Positions 46,904 through 59,900 of a stretch of DNA of 64,000 nucleotides are shown here, one piece after another. Origin of the DNA: Chrysoporthe austroafricana (taxonomy: Eukaryota > Ascomycota > Sordariomycetes > Diaporthales > Cryphonectriaceae). The notes under the pieces are model-generated. The model was not told the origin of the DNA, ran no database searches, and saw only the letters and a program-made list of their open reading frames with translations. The stretch spans positions 5,270,001 through 5,334,000 of the forward strand of contig JYIP02000001.1 of assembly GCA_001051155.2 (NCBI GenBank), written 5' to 3'. Position 1 is the stretch's first letter. Every line of letters begins with the position of its first letter. A program made the position numbers and the translations under genes.

Positions 46904-47092
46904 GTTCCCGCCGTACTTATAGACCTTGGTTCTCGACGTCTGCCTCAGGCATCTATTGCACAGCCCCCTTCTTTATGCGGTTGGGTATCTCTCTTCCTGC
47001 AGTTGGGCGGGGTTTTCATGCCCAACAGCACGTAACTCGCAATGCCTTATTATTTTCCCTCCTTGGGGCACCCTTAGGTGTCCGTGTAACAG
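46904..47092 (+). repeat. dispersed repeat, copy B
   Basis: Inverted partner of copy A at 39947..40113 and about 22 bases longer in the middle. The two copies face opposite ways about 7 kb apart and bracket the methyltransferase, hydrolase and DUF885 genes. Point differences and indels show both copies are old. Confidence 0.8.
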
Positions 47093-50000
47093 ACTTGGTG
47101 CAACTGGATCGCCTGCGTCGTGGGCAAGGACGAGTTTGGGAGCTGATGGTTACTAGCGGGATCGAATGGTATAAAGACTAAGGTTTCCTTTCGGTTGATT
47201 CAAGTATGCTCGGTGTTCCGTGAATTGCGTGGGTATTGTTAGTTGAGACGCAACACTAGAAGCCTGGCAAGCTCGTGAGCGGCCTTGCCGTGTATTTCAT
47301 TCAATGTCGTCCTCAGAACAGCTGTATGGCAAATCATTACTTTTGTCACCGACAGTAACTAGCTATCAAGTCGGTCTCGAGCTCGAGATCCTCAAGTTCG
47401 TAGTGACAAGCGTTTTGATGTCAGGAAGCACGGTCTTCGATGTCTGGCTACACATCTCAAGGGTGCGTATGCTTTCCAGTTGAGCAGCCTTTATATGTGA
47501 AGTGTCTCAAAAACGTAACATTTCAAATATATTCCTCATTTTTGAGGCATCTGGATGATTCAATCTAAAGGTCGTCGTCGTGTACTTCGCTGGCGCCGTC
47601 CATGGCGTTATTGTCTCATGTCGAAGGTTTATGTTCATGACGCTCGGGTCGATTGTTCTCACACATATCAAAACAACCTACAAAGAGCAGAAATACTATC
47701 CCGTTTGCGTTTGGGAACCTGAGGCAGAAGCTGAGGCTGATGGATTTGTTGATGGGCCTGCACTGTATGTTAATTTTGCAACCGCTAGTCAGACAATGTA
47801 ATTGTCATCTTTAGAACCGCCCGCTCTCCTCGGAATAATCGTGAAGATCATAATATACGAATTCCGGAAGAAATAATAAACTCAGATTGCCATCTGAATC
47901 AGAGTGGCAAAATGGTCCCTGAGTTCTTCAATATCATAGGCTATATTATGCTCGAACTAACTCTGAGACTAACTAGGTTTCAGGACTCACTCACTCATTA
48001 CCGTGCTGTTTCTGTTTTGAATAGCTAGACAAGATGAGAGAGAATAATCCAAGTATATATTGACACTACTTCAATAAGACGGTTGCTAGCTATAGATGCA
48101 TTGAGAAGATCTTCGACTTTAAAGCAATCCGATTCAGCTGTGTATCGGCTGAATCCAGAGACAATTTCGTAGATCCAGAAGAATCAGTAAACGTTCTGCC
48201 TATATTCTTCGCTATACAAGACTAGTACTAACAGCAATGATGAACATTATGATCTCGGCGTTTTATTGATACATTACGAACTGAAAGACTTGGAACGGCG
48301 ACAAAGATCCATGCCTCAAAGCATTTATGTGCTATGCTTGCCTACATTGGAACAACATCGCAATGCTTCAAGTGGCTGATAGAATCATCATTTAAAATGA
48401 CTATACGGTATTGCTAGCCCGAAATATGTCAGAATAATTCCAATCGAGGCAAGATCCTCAAACATGTAGTTCGCGATTTCTCTAGCTTCCTCTACGAGTA
48501 GCTGTCTACTTGTGATAAACCAACCTGGAAGTTTAAGTCCAGAGTGGTCCCATCTACGAACCACCCAGGGAAATGTCCAAGGCTCAATAGAAAGTACCCT
48601 GTACCAATGTGATTCGTATTCACTCATGTGCTCCTTACGGAGAGATGGGTAAAGATGCCAAATTTGTCTCTCAGCCCGCTCATATATCCGGAGCCTCCAC
48701 ATTTAGTTTCCACTCGTGGGCTTTCTAGCAAATACCTTTGACATCACCGGAGATTCACAATCTGGATCTGGATCTGGATTCTATCCGTCGAATTGTCAGG
48801 AAAGGGTGGACTCATTCTTGCGGCAGAGTCCATGTTCGAATCCTGTCCCGCTGCTACGCATGGCCTTCAATCCTCATATCCGGTATCGCTGAGTGACCAG
48901 CCCCCTGACGTGTATCCCATGTTTACTTGACGTTCACTGCCATTTTTCTCGGATGGCTTCATCTTCCAAGTTCTACAACCTCCTGCCTCCGCCTCTGTTT
49001 GCACAGACGACCCATCGCCCGGCGGTTTGAACCAGTTCTGGACGCTATATCCGTGTCACGCATTTCTTGCGATCCGGAACGAGACTCATCCGGACCGAAG
49101 CCTTATCAAAGGAGAAAGGGCCTCGTCCCCATTTTTCAGCTCGATGGAATTCACCGTTCAATTCTTACGTTTCGCTCACGCTAAGGGTGGACACACAAAT
49201 CCACATACGGGCGACAATCACCGTCTACGGAAACTGAGCACGCGGGTATTAATTACGTCGGGAACAAGGGGGGCACGCGCGAACCACAGAGATCATCGCT
49301 GACCTTTTGATTGAGTATATTGGGATGCTGCAGTTTGGAGTGCGTAGATATGATCTAGTTGAGTATTTTGGAATGCCCCCGATCATCGGCGTACTCGAAT
49401 TTGTTGTTGCTCCCTACTGAGTAGACACCACTCAGTGGATCCACATAAATAAGATCTTTATGAGGTGCCATGTGGAGGCCATGCCAACCCACCTAAACCC
49501 GAAATAGAAGGACATTATCTTTTTGCCCGGACTTTTCAAACACGTATCGTCCGCTAAGAACCCCCCCCCCCTTTTCCTGGAAAAAAGATGCGCAACAACA
49601 CATAATTTATATGATAGATATGTTTAGAATTCAATTCCACAGCTGATGCCTCGGGTAGAACTTGGTTCGGATCTGCAACTTGATAACACCAGGGTGCTAG
49701 TGGAGGTACATACAGATTGGATACTATGTGTAATTTTACGGGGATATTCGCATCAAGCACAATGAATTCCGACGTCCACCCAGGCACCTGTTCGTCTGAT
49801 CGGTCTTATTTACCCAATTACTTAGGTAATAGATAGTCCCAGGTCCTTTAAATGCTCATCTATGCGTTCACTGTGGCTTATTGCTCAATATCGACTTCAA
49901 GAATCCAACTCTCATGCCCGGATGATACCCTCTTCCCCTGATACCGGCTCTAGATCGTCCAACGTCCGTGAAAGAGGGGGGCATACCCACTGGTCATGTT

Positions 50001-52877
50001 GTGAACTTGGAAGCCTATCGCCGCCCACACAACTAAGACCGAATGATGCCTGTCGCTTGTGAACATTTTCACCGTATGACCCCCACGAGGAGGACGCCCG
50101 TATATGACCATCCGAGAAAGGCAAAGCGCTCACAATGCGGCAACGTCGATTCTATCAACGAGTCGAGATCATTACACACCAGGACATACAGGCAAGCAAG
50201 AACACAGTGGGCAGATGTGGCAGATCAGCTGGCTCAGGGACGCATGTATGGAGGCATTGGAGGTGGACCCCTTACAACCCCTAACCTGTGACTTGCATAG
50301 AGATGCCGAGCTAGCTTCCTTATATGTTTCGCCTTGCTGCACGTCTTCTACATTAGTCTGTATGCGAGATAAGAAGGGCTACAAATTTCAAGCAAAATAC
50401 AAAATCATACAGATAGTGCTTGAAGCTTGGAGTTCCCGTACCGTCTGAAGCCTATAGAGCCCCTTTCCCCGATATAAAATATATCTTACTATAATTACTA
50501 AGTATAGTTCTAGAGGTGAAGTTCATGCAGCATAAAGTACGTGGAAATATACTTTACTTGAAAGCAGTAAGCTGATATGAAGATATCGTCTCAATAATAT
50601 GTGCTGAATACTGTTATTGTGTAACAGAATGGTTCCACACAACAACACTTACTTCCCACATGGGCAGGGCGGAAGGATGTCGGTAGTCCTGCCGGCAAGT
50701 AAGGCTAGCTTTGCCGCATATCAATGAATGATGCCGTTGCCTCCCACTACCACCCCTCTTTTGCTCAGCTGCTCTAGCTGGTTAGTTATACCAGGTTCAG
50801 CAGGTGGGACGCACTGTTGAGCTGTGGATCTGGGCCAGGTTTGTTTTCGGAGGAGTCATCCCTCCAAACACGTGATTTTTTGCCTATAGTTGAGTGATCT
50901 AAAAACACGGACGCCGTCCGCGGACGGACGAGTGTTCACGACTACCTAGGTGCGTCACAACTGTGGTATTCCGGGACTATCGCTGGCGGTATTCACTTAT
51001 CTTTTTATCTTGGTTTACACAGATCTCATACGGTCTTGAAGTCTGCGGCTCAGTCGGTCTCAAGAGTAGTATCGTGAGATACGTAAAATAAATAACTCTT
51101 GAGTTGCGCCATGCGCAAGTGACGTATTTCTCTTACACGATTTTAATGCTAGCGCCGTCCTTCGCCTCATCGTGTCTACACAAGCGTTTCAGCTAGATCG
51201 TCGTTCGAAAGCGCCCAAACATCGCGGACAGCCGTAAAGGTCTAGATCCGGAATAGCTCTAGAAGATGAATGGAATACCTACCTATGTGGTAAGGTGGTA
51301 GTAGACATAAGGGAGGTCACACCATTCACACAGCAGCCTGCATGGAATCTAGCTATCACATAGCCGGAAGTGATTTGGCGCGTACATCTACCCACGTGCA
51401 GTCAAGCTGGATCGAGTGCTGAGAGGTGAGGCGGGAGGAAGTCTGCACTCAGTGATGTAGTATGTGACTACCTTGGTGAACAGTTGCATGGCAGACAGGC
51501 ATGACGATAGCAGAGAGTATATGCAACACAGCCGCTCCAGGGCTTTCATTCACCGAGCCCCGCGAAATTATGGATACCCCAATATCGAGCACATGGCAAG
51601 TATGCAGGGACAGCAGTTCTGTGAGGATCAAGTCGTACGTCTATGCTACTCACCATGCTGAGTATGCCTCCAGCTCAATAGCCCAAGGCTACCTAGGTAG
51701 CCTTGGATATGGCCTTTAAACTCATCTTCCCCGGAGGAATTGCAGCTTCCTAAACGAAAGGTCCGGGGAGAAGAAGTAGAGTCCATGAGGAAGACTTGTC
51801 CATTTCAACATGGCGCCTGGCTGCTCATGACGTAGACGCAGCAATCCACTTGCAAGTCGCTATGACTCAAGGTTCAGGAGAATATCATAGCAGAGTTTCG
51901 AGAGTTTATTCGATAGAGCCATTCGGTTGATTCAAGTGATCGGGCATCTGAATGATTGCGAGAGAACGTCGAATTCGAGTTGCATACTTTGCACGTACGC
52001 GAGGTGAGATTCAGTCTAGTGCTGGGACTCTGGAGTCTATAGAAACTCCGATACATACCCCCAAAGAAAAAAGGAAGTCGGATTTCGAAAATAGTTGAGT
52101 CTCATGAGCACGCCCATGTTGGCCGATGACGGACGGGAACATAGATCCACTTTATCTGGCCTTTCACGGCGCGAGCCGCCCTTGGTGAGCCATGAGTCTA
52201 GATAGCAACTACCCGTAAATACCATGACGTCCCGATTACGAACCAGGGGACAAGGTGGGCAGGTACTGGAAAGTATGAATGCCGAGTCTGTTCTGCGACA
52301 GCCACTAGTAACACAGACTCGGCCGGTCGAATACCTGTTTCCCAACTGTCTCCTCTTGCCGTCTGTGCACTCTGTGGATGATGGAACTCCACAAAAGTCT
52401 GATATTCCGATACCCCTTAATTTCCATGGAGAGAGCCCTGACGTCAACTCGTCAGATGCCAGGCTGCAAGAAGACGGCCCCGGAGGTGCCAATCATAGTC
52501 GACCGCCCACTTCAACTACTGGGTATACTATCACAGTAAAGACGTCAGGACGGAGCGAAGACAGAAAATGCGGGCCTTTTTGTGGAGAATATGTAAGGTT
52601 ATCTGCAACGGAGATCGTGAATCAATAAATACTGGTACATAGTATGAGCATACCCGTCTAGTACCTGTCCTCGCCATTGAACGGGCTGCCTGGCATGCTT
52701 AAGTAGGTACTGGCATGTATACTATTGGCCCAGCCACATTCCGAAGGTCGGCAGACTTTCCATTACGATAGAATTCGGCCGTTGTCTGGTACCTAATGCA
52801 TCGTAAACAGGACGGCGGCTCGCTTCCTGAAGAAATAATAGTCTAATGTTGGACAGGGGCTTCTTTCGTAACGAGGC
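47093..52877. other. AT-richer, gene-poor stretch
   Basis: I cannot support a gene. The best frame is on the minus strand at 48388..48702, 104 residues from an ATG, with WYRVLSIEPWTFPWVVRRW and a hydrophobic C-terminal segment. It may be a fragment of a larger, decayed gene. A short GGATCT tandem lies near 48762-48781. Much of 47800-51900 is AT-rich with many stops in all frames, consistent with mutated repeat DNA. Confidence 0.45.
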
Positions 52878-53132
52878 ATGATGTCTGTGAGGATCGCTCG
52901 AAGACTGCTCGTGGGGGCATCCTTATCAGTGTTAGGGCTCAGGGCTCAGCCTGGAGTGGGTGGTGGCCTCGAGTTCGAGGTTGATCATTGTGAGTTTCCA
53001 GAACGTGCGGCTGGAACTTCTCAGGCTCGAGCTGACAGCAAAGCAGAAGTAGTGATCTGCATCAAGAGAAGCACAGAGGGGTGCACATCCTGGGGTCACT
53101 GCAGGATACATGTTGTCCCTCCCTCCTATTGA
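52878..53132 (+). CDS. doubtful small secreted cysteine-containing protein
   Basis: 84 codons from ATG to TGA. The N-terminus (SVRIARRLLVGASLSVLGLRA) looks like a signal peptide, and the remainder has four cysteines and ends shortly after the last. No family is recognised and no intron is needed. It lies alone in gene-poor DNA, so it may be a chance frame. Confidence 0.25.
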   Translation: MMSVRIARRLLVGASLSVLGLRAQPGVGGGLEFEVDHCEFPERAAGTSQARADSKAEVVICIKRSTEGCTSWGHCRIHVVPPSY

Positions 53133-55555
53133 CGACGTTCAGACGCCGGGCGATGGGGAAGGGGCTGGTCTCAGGGCCCGGCTTGACGGGGTCTGCCATC
53201 GGAACACTGCATTTGTCTCTTACCTTTTCTGCACTGGCCGACGGTGTGTCGAGGCCGTCAGCTTCCCTCAAGGATCTAGTTCAGATGCACGTCGAACACC
53301 TGCAGGTGGAAGCCGGGGATGAAAACCGGGGTCTACCAAAGGGGGCTTTGGATGTACTATGGTACCTCGCATGTAAAGATCGGCGGCAAGGATGGAATGT
53401 GCCGTCGCTCGTCCTGGAGAATTCGGTGCTTTAACCCGTGAGGCGCTTACCACAACGAGCCGAGACGTGGTGGGTTCAGTGGATACGGTGATACTACTCT
53501 ATGGAGCCTCTGGAGATATGGACCTTCGCGGGTGGCACCAGCCGCGACCGAGCCGTTGCACCCTTTGCTGCTTTCGAGGTAAGGGGGTCGAAGTGACCTG
53601 TCTAATGCTTTTGTCTGGCTACGCCCGCGACTTGATCGGGCTCTGGAGCGCGGGGATCGCAACCGACAGTCTGGGAAGACGATAGTATGGGTGAATACCG
53701 AGTAGCAGCTTCACCCAGAGCCCTTTTGGATGGGCCCGATCGCTGTGTCGAACAGGCAACTTGCAGTACGAGGCTGGCCTGCAGCGTAACATCCCACCTG
53801 AGGCGCGAGCTGTGGTGCCCACACAGGCGTTCCCACCTCGGCATCACAGGTGCTGATAGCTACTATGCTCATCATCTACATCTGGATGTTCATCCTCCTA
53901 CGGAGTAGTAACACAAGCGAGGGTGAAAGCAAGAGACTTGGATATCTAACTCCCTTCAGACCTCAGAGTATGGACCAGCGCCTGTCATTTTGATTGTTAT
54001 TGATAAGGAGACGAGTAGAGAAAAGCGCAGGCGCGCGAGGTCGGATGCGAGGGCAGACATAACTGTCTGGAAAGGTCGTCATCGTTGATTGGCTGGATTT
54101 CCTCCTGCCTTGAAGTGCAGTCTGTTCCGAAGGGCAGATAACGGAGAGAGGTCTAGCAAAGTGGACCCTTAAAAAAGTGATTGGATCTTGCAGGCCATCT
54201 CATATGCAGGCAGGGTTCGGAACCTGGAGGATGGCACAACAGTAAGTTACATCCTACCATAGTCTCACGTACAGACGCGGGATGTTGAACCTACTGTCTA
54301 CCCCGTCTTCCTGTCCCATGGAAGGCCAGCTCGCATTGTCAGCTTGTTCGAATAAGACGGACCCTGAACACCTGGAGTCGCGGCTCTGGATCGGTGACCG
54401 TTCCAAGCCAGCACAGGACTTGACAGCGCGCCCGCGGCTTGGAACAAAATGCAGGTCACAGAGCGGTACCCCCCTCGCTTCCTCGCTTCCTCGCTTGTCG
54501 CGATCAAGGACGAGCACAGCGTCCTGCAAGGCACTGTTCTGCTTAACCAAGACAGGGAAGAGGCAACACAGTGGGGGATATCGAGCCACCACGGCTGCTA
54601 CCATGGGCCGAATAGTCCAGCACGGCTGCGTTGGACTGGAGTAGTCCGTACCGACATCCACACTCCCGCATGCTAGGTCGCAGTGTCTCCCGGCGAGACG
54701 CCGCACATGGGCAGATACCGACATGCTCGTGGCAAGTTATCCACCTTCCCTCTGGGCGTTCTCTTCTATCTGTTTCACGGCCAGCCTCTGCAGGGCGGAG
54801 TGAGGGCGAGGCTCTGATGTAACGCGGCGATCTGAGCAGCGAGGCCAGGCTCATCGTCTACTTCGCCTCCTGTAGCTGGTCTGGGAAGGACGTCGGTCTG
54901 CGCTTCGAGCGAACGTCCACATCTCTCCGACTGGCCTGCCATCCACACATCCACCACCCTGCACAGCATCCCCGGGATAGTCCTCACGGGGCAGGTTCTG
55001 GTACACAAGGGTCCACGCCCACGCCTCGCCGTCTTGCGCTTAGACGTCTGGAGTCAGACCCGGCCTAGAGCTGGACTGGCGCAGATAGCCACCTGGACAA
55101 GACCCCCCTTCTCCCTGGCGCCACCATTCGATACCCACCTCTAGTCGAGTTACATACACATCTCACCTCCGGCCCGAGAGACTACCAAGTCCGCCTTGGG
55201 CGTATCCAGAATGGAAGTGACAGCTCATGCATACAATGGTCGACGAACGTGGGTGTGGCCACGCGTGGGGTATGTCAGCCCCTTGCACTGCAACCGTCCA
55301 CTTCCCCTTCTCGAGGAAGCTCCGTGTCTAAGGGATCTTCGGCCGAAGACGCACTCAGATCTTCTCCCACCATGCACAGCTGTCGGATGATACAAGTATC
55401 CAGCCAGCCGTCGTCCTTGAGCACTCCGGATCTTCAGAATCAATCCTTCGTGATCAGGAATATTGATCTCTCTCGAAAGCCTCCTGTCCCGAGAGCAGAA
55501 ACACCACGACATCCTCTTCAAGCCATCATTGACCTGAACCCATCCTCTCGCTGTC
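53133..55555. other. gene-free region upstream of the Zn2Cys6 regulator
   Basis: No supportable gene. Frames on both strands are short and without motifs. Several upstream ATGs occur within the 350 bases before 55556, including one at 55249 whose frame overlaps the regulator start, so upstream ORFs may affect its translation. Confidence 0.5.
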
Positions 55556-56950
55556 ATGCCCTTGCCCATGTCCCCTGGTGCGTCCTCATCTTCATCAGCG
55601 ACTCCACCGCCCATCACAATGGCTCCGTCTCTCAGCCACACGCCCACCGTCCAGCCTGCGACAAACGCAAGGGGGACGCCTCGGCGTCCGCCCAAGCTCC
55701 GGTCGTCCTGCGATGCCTGTGGTGCCGCGAAGGTGCGCTGTGACAAGACCCAGCCTCGCTGTGGTCGGTGTGTCGCCGGTGGCCTCAACTGCGTATACGG
55801 GTTGTCGAGAAAATTTGGAAAGGCACCACGCAAGAAGCCTCCGGTTGATACGAACGTCGCCGCCGAGACAATGCCTCGGCCACTGGCTCAAGGCACCCAG
55901 CAGAACAGCATGTCTTGCTGCCCAGACTTCCGCCATCTGTCGGGCGCCCCAAGACCAGTGAAATACGAGCCGACGCCCGTGTCGAACTTCGGACTGGAGG
56001 ACAGCTTGATGGCCATGACCAGTGCCTACCCAAACCATGACATCTTCCTGCGGTCTCCGACATCCATGGATACCTTCGAGGATCCCTTCTCTTTCTCGGA
56101 CGGCCCCGCCACCCTGGGACCAGATCCGCGCGGAACCGTCGACCCACTGGATCTGACATTCCCCTCGTCGGATTTCCAAAGCTTTGCTGAATGGGTTCAC
56201 CCAGACGAGCTCATGCACACACCGCCCTCCAGCTCGGACGCTGACTCGGCGCTCTCTCTCTCCTCTTCCCGTGCCTCATCTCTCGACGCCTACCATGGGG
56301 TACCGGACACGACCATCATGGCGACAGACCCTCACAACTGCCATCGGTTGGCATACTCCACCCTCGAGACCCTCAACACCCGGCAAGAGGGCCTGAGCTT
56401 AGCCAAAGGCGAGCCCATGGTCCAGACGATGGACAAGGTGCTCAACCGCAACAAGCAGGCCGTCAACAACATGCACCAGCTGCTCAAGTGTTCCTGCTCC
56501 AAGTCGCCCCACATGGCCATGCTGTATGCCTCGATCACATCCAAGATCCTGATGTGGTATCAGCTCGCGGCCGGCTGCACAAAGCCAACCACCTCGTGGG
56601 ACTACTTCGCCTCCCTCGGCCATCAGCCCACGCCACCGCTGAGCGCCTCCTCCAGCCCATCGATGGCCTTTGTGCAGCCCGGCTCGCCCGTTGCGCAGAC
56701 CAACCAGTTCGTCGTTACGCCCATGCAGTTCTCTGTCGGGGCCTTCAGCGTCGACGATGAGTCAGCCCAGCAGGCACTTCAGAAGCAGCTGCTCCTCTCG
56801 GAGATCAAGAAGGCCGGAAACCTCATTGAGCTCCTCAGCATTCATGGCAGGGATGAGCTCGCCACCGGCGAGGTCAACGACATCTATTCGGCGCTAGGCA
56901 CCTGGCTCAAGTGCGAGCTTAGCAGGACGATCGCAGCTCTCAAGTCCTGA
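55556..56950 (+). CDS. Zn2Cys6 transcription factor, AflR-like
   Basis: Single exon, 464 residues. The binuclear zinc cluster has six cysteines at 52, 55, 62, 69, 72 and 79 (spacing C-x2-C-x6-C-x6-C-x2-C-x6-C), followed by a basic linker SRKFGKAPRKK. This cluster-plus-linker layout is the one found in AflR-type regulators. The C-terminal region, with KCSCSKSPHMAMLYASITSKILMWYQLA near residues 310-340 and a final helical domain, matches the AflR-domain family rather than the common fungal-specific TF domain. Such proteins usually activate a neighbouring secondary-metabolite cluster, binding palindromic sites as dimers. No polyketide synthase, NRPS or tailoring genes are visible within the 8.9 kb to the left or the 7 kb to the right, so here it looks orphaned. 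A second ATG at residue 22 is a possible start. Confidence 0.92.
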   Translation: MPLPMSPGASSSSSATPPPITMAPSLSHTPTVQPATNARGTPRRPPKLRSSCDACGAAKVRCDKTQPRCGRCVAGGLNCVYGLSRKFGKAPRKKPPVDTNVAAETMPRPLAQGTQQNSMSCCPDFRHLSGAPRPVKYEPTPVSNFGLEDSLMAMTSAYPNHDIFLRSPTSMDTFEDPFSFSDGPATLGPDPRGTVDPLDLTFPSSDFQSFAEWVHPDELMHTPPSSSDADSALSLSSSRASSLDAYHGVPDTTIMATDPHNCHRLAYSTLETLNTRQEGLSLAKGEPMVQTMDKVLNRNKQAVNNMHQLLKCSCSKSPHMAMLYASITSKILMWYQLAAGCTKPTTSWDYFASLGHQPTPPLSASSSPSMAFVQPGSPVAQTNQFVVTPMQFSVGAFSVDDESAQQALQKQLLLSEIKKAGNLIELLSIHGRDELATGEVNDIYSALGTWLKCELSRTIAALKS

Positions 56951-59900
56951 TTTTTTTTTTTTTTATACAAATACCCTGTGTTCTGAATATTCGTCTATGA
57001 CACATGAGAAATGTATGTACCTTAGGCGGATGGTCAATGTTGGGTTCATGGAGTTTCTTCGGGTGTGGCTATTTGTGTCTCGTTTAAACCCGGGCGGCTT
57101 GCTGTGATGTCTTTTGAGAAAGTTTTTTTTTTTTTTTATATACCTTGTTCGGATCGATACGGCGCAAGTGGTGGCAATAAACTGATTTCGCTGCGTTTAC
57201 CCTTTTCGGGAATATGTTCAACATGGGCTCGTCCAATCAATGTGTGTGACTCGGTGCAAGATCGAATCCTGCTGGTTGGAGATCCCTGGTCTATCGAAAC
57301 CTTGTCTCCAGCGCCTGCGTGTGTCTGAATCGTTCAAGTGTGCTCATTCCAAGCTGAACACAGTACTGCAGTAGGCAAATAGAATTATGTCAAACCTTCC
57401 TTCAACCGTGGTCTAAGTTGAAAACCGCTCTGCTGTGAACAAATGAAATCCTAGCGCTTCAACAAATCGCACGCTGAACTTCCGGGGTGGATTCTTCGCG
57501 ACAAGAAAAGAGAACGAAGCGTTCGGTGGACTTCGGAGGCGGTGCTGGTAGATGTGATGTGCAGCAGGGAAGTCCAAGATCTTCGACGAACGGTGGTGTC
57601 CTTGGCGATGGCATGGCATTTCTTGTCAGGAACCTGCATGGCCAAGACTGAGATGCGGCTCACAGATGTTACAGGTCTTACAAGTAACAGTGTTTGAACT
57701 CTGATATATGTTGACGGCTTGCGCCTTATTTCCTTATTTGTATACGCATTTCTGCGTTTTACAACGCATCCAGCCCCTTTGCAGGCGTCGTAGACGCGTA
57801 CACCTAGGTAGCGGTATGCGAGATGACGAGGACTCTGCCCGGGCCACAGAGCCCCTCGTGAAAAAGGCCACCTCGGTTGCCGTCTTTGGTCCCTTGCTCT
57901 CGTCCCAACACCGATGCCTTCCACATGGGACACAATTACATGCTTTATTTCTCGTGCGAGTGTCCACTCGCCAAGATGACGCGCATTGAGATGACGAATT
58001 CAGGGTCCTCGTTCATAGCCGTCCAGGCTTAAAAATAAAGTTATGCCGCTGTTTCCCGCTCCTAGCTGGCTGCCAGCCTCTCATATTATTACTGTACAGT
58101 ACCACAGCGCTGTGCTCTCGGTACGCGGTTTCCAGGCCTAACCCCTTTTGACGGCCCCGGTGATTTGCAGCTGTCAGTGCCGGTAGATCCTCCTAGCGGT
58201 AGATCATATTTGTGTAGTTCTTGGGGGATCGTCACAGGGTCTCCATGTCGTGCTCAGGTGATCTTAGATCGCTCCGAGGCGATCCCAGCACCGAGCCGCA
58301 AGGTGATATTACACACAGCTTGGTTGCCCAAAAAGCGCAGTGTCTTCATATTCAAACTCCCGCTGCTCATTGCCTGCTGCATAATAGGAAGATCTGTAGA
58401 GTTTCCATCGACCTTGACCCACTTGTCCCATGGGCCTTCTCTGCCTGCTTGTCTTATCGGGAAGTCGGCGATGCGACTGTTTCCAGTTAGAGTGTTCATA
58501 ACAACACTGTACTATACATAACTCTTAACCCAAATCTCCTGTGCCTTCGAGATATGCACTTTCAGTCGTACCTCCATACTAACAAGCTTTCCGTGAAACA
58601 GCACGGGCTTTTATGGCTTGAGCTTAGACATTTCACATCTTTGCCGCCGGTGGCGCCCATGAACTGCAAGGCGCGATGAACAGCAGTTTCGACTGTTTAG
58701 GAAGGTCGGGGAGATCAGCCAACGCCAACTGTCGCAGGACTCGAAGAGAAGGTCGGCTTGCACAACAACCGATTCCCGACTTGAGCTACACCAGTTTCTG
58801 AAGCTGTGGCATCTACATATAAGCTGTTTCCAAATCTTGCTCAGGACAGTGTGGCAAGTGTTGCATCCATTGCCATTGACTTGGTATCGTATGGGATGCC
58901 GATGAAAGGATGTCTGACACTTGACTTCCAGCTGTATCCTTCATGGGAAACACTAGACCCCCGTGGACCCAGCCTCGGTGTCTGGACTCACACTCATATA
59001 ATGACCTGCTTTTTGTGTCGAGCTTGAACCAGTCGAAGTGTCGATTGAGGATATCGCGCAGGCCGAGAGAACCGAACCATATGGCAACAATGGTAAGCCT
59101 ATCAGGAAACCAAGTATCGGAACCACCACTTGATTGGGAGGAGTCCATCGAAGGAGACTGACATCACAAGACTGTTGAGATCTTGGTATGAGAGCTGGAA
59201 ATTTTCATGCAAGACCGTCATCTCGATCGCGTCTTGCCAATTCGCAACTATCCACAGATCAGGCCCATCTCAATGCCCTGACGGCCTGCCTCGATCGTGA
59301 AGACGTCACTGCGCTTTCATGAACAAGCTACATAGTAGATCAGTTGACATACAACGATGCGCTAGACGGAGCGGAAGGAGATAAAAGGTGTTGTGGGTCA
59401 TTGATCACCACACATCATGTGGAGCATGAATATGCCCTCACGGAGGCTAGTGGCTAGTTGCATAGCACAATGCCAGTGCCGTGCCGCTTCTCGTCCCCTG
59501 CCGACTCCCTTCTCGTCCTATGATCCTTGGTTCCTTATCGCAGGTGCCATGAAAGTCCCCTCGACATCCCTCGTGTAGCCACATTCCCTTCCGGACCTCG
59601 CGCCCACCACGGAAAGCTAGTCCTTGCAAGTGCGGTAGTGTGACATACCTTCTCCTCGAGCGCCCCCACGGAAAACCTCCTGGAGATACCTACTTTACAT
59701 CCGTACACACTCTCCCATGTTCCTCGACCACCACCATCTCGGGGATCCTTGTCTTTTTTCATGCATACTTACCACCCCTGCTCCATTATCTTGGTGCCGA
59801 TTATCATGAGGTAGCATCCTCCTGGTCCACTCCGAAACGTCCACCTGGCCATGAACCCAAGATCCTGCCTATTAGTCGTCAATCTGCATCCGCCTACTGC

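Noticed and set aside
48820..48860. GTTCGAATCCTG resembling a tRNA T-loop
   Set aside because: No matching acceptor stem, D-arm or anticodon arm about 60-70 bases upstream.
57451..57933. 160-residue minus-strand frame
   Set aside because: Arg/Ser-rich without motifs; looks like chance in gene-poor DNA.
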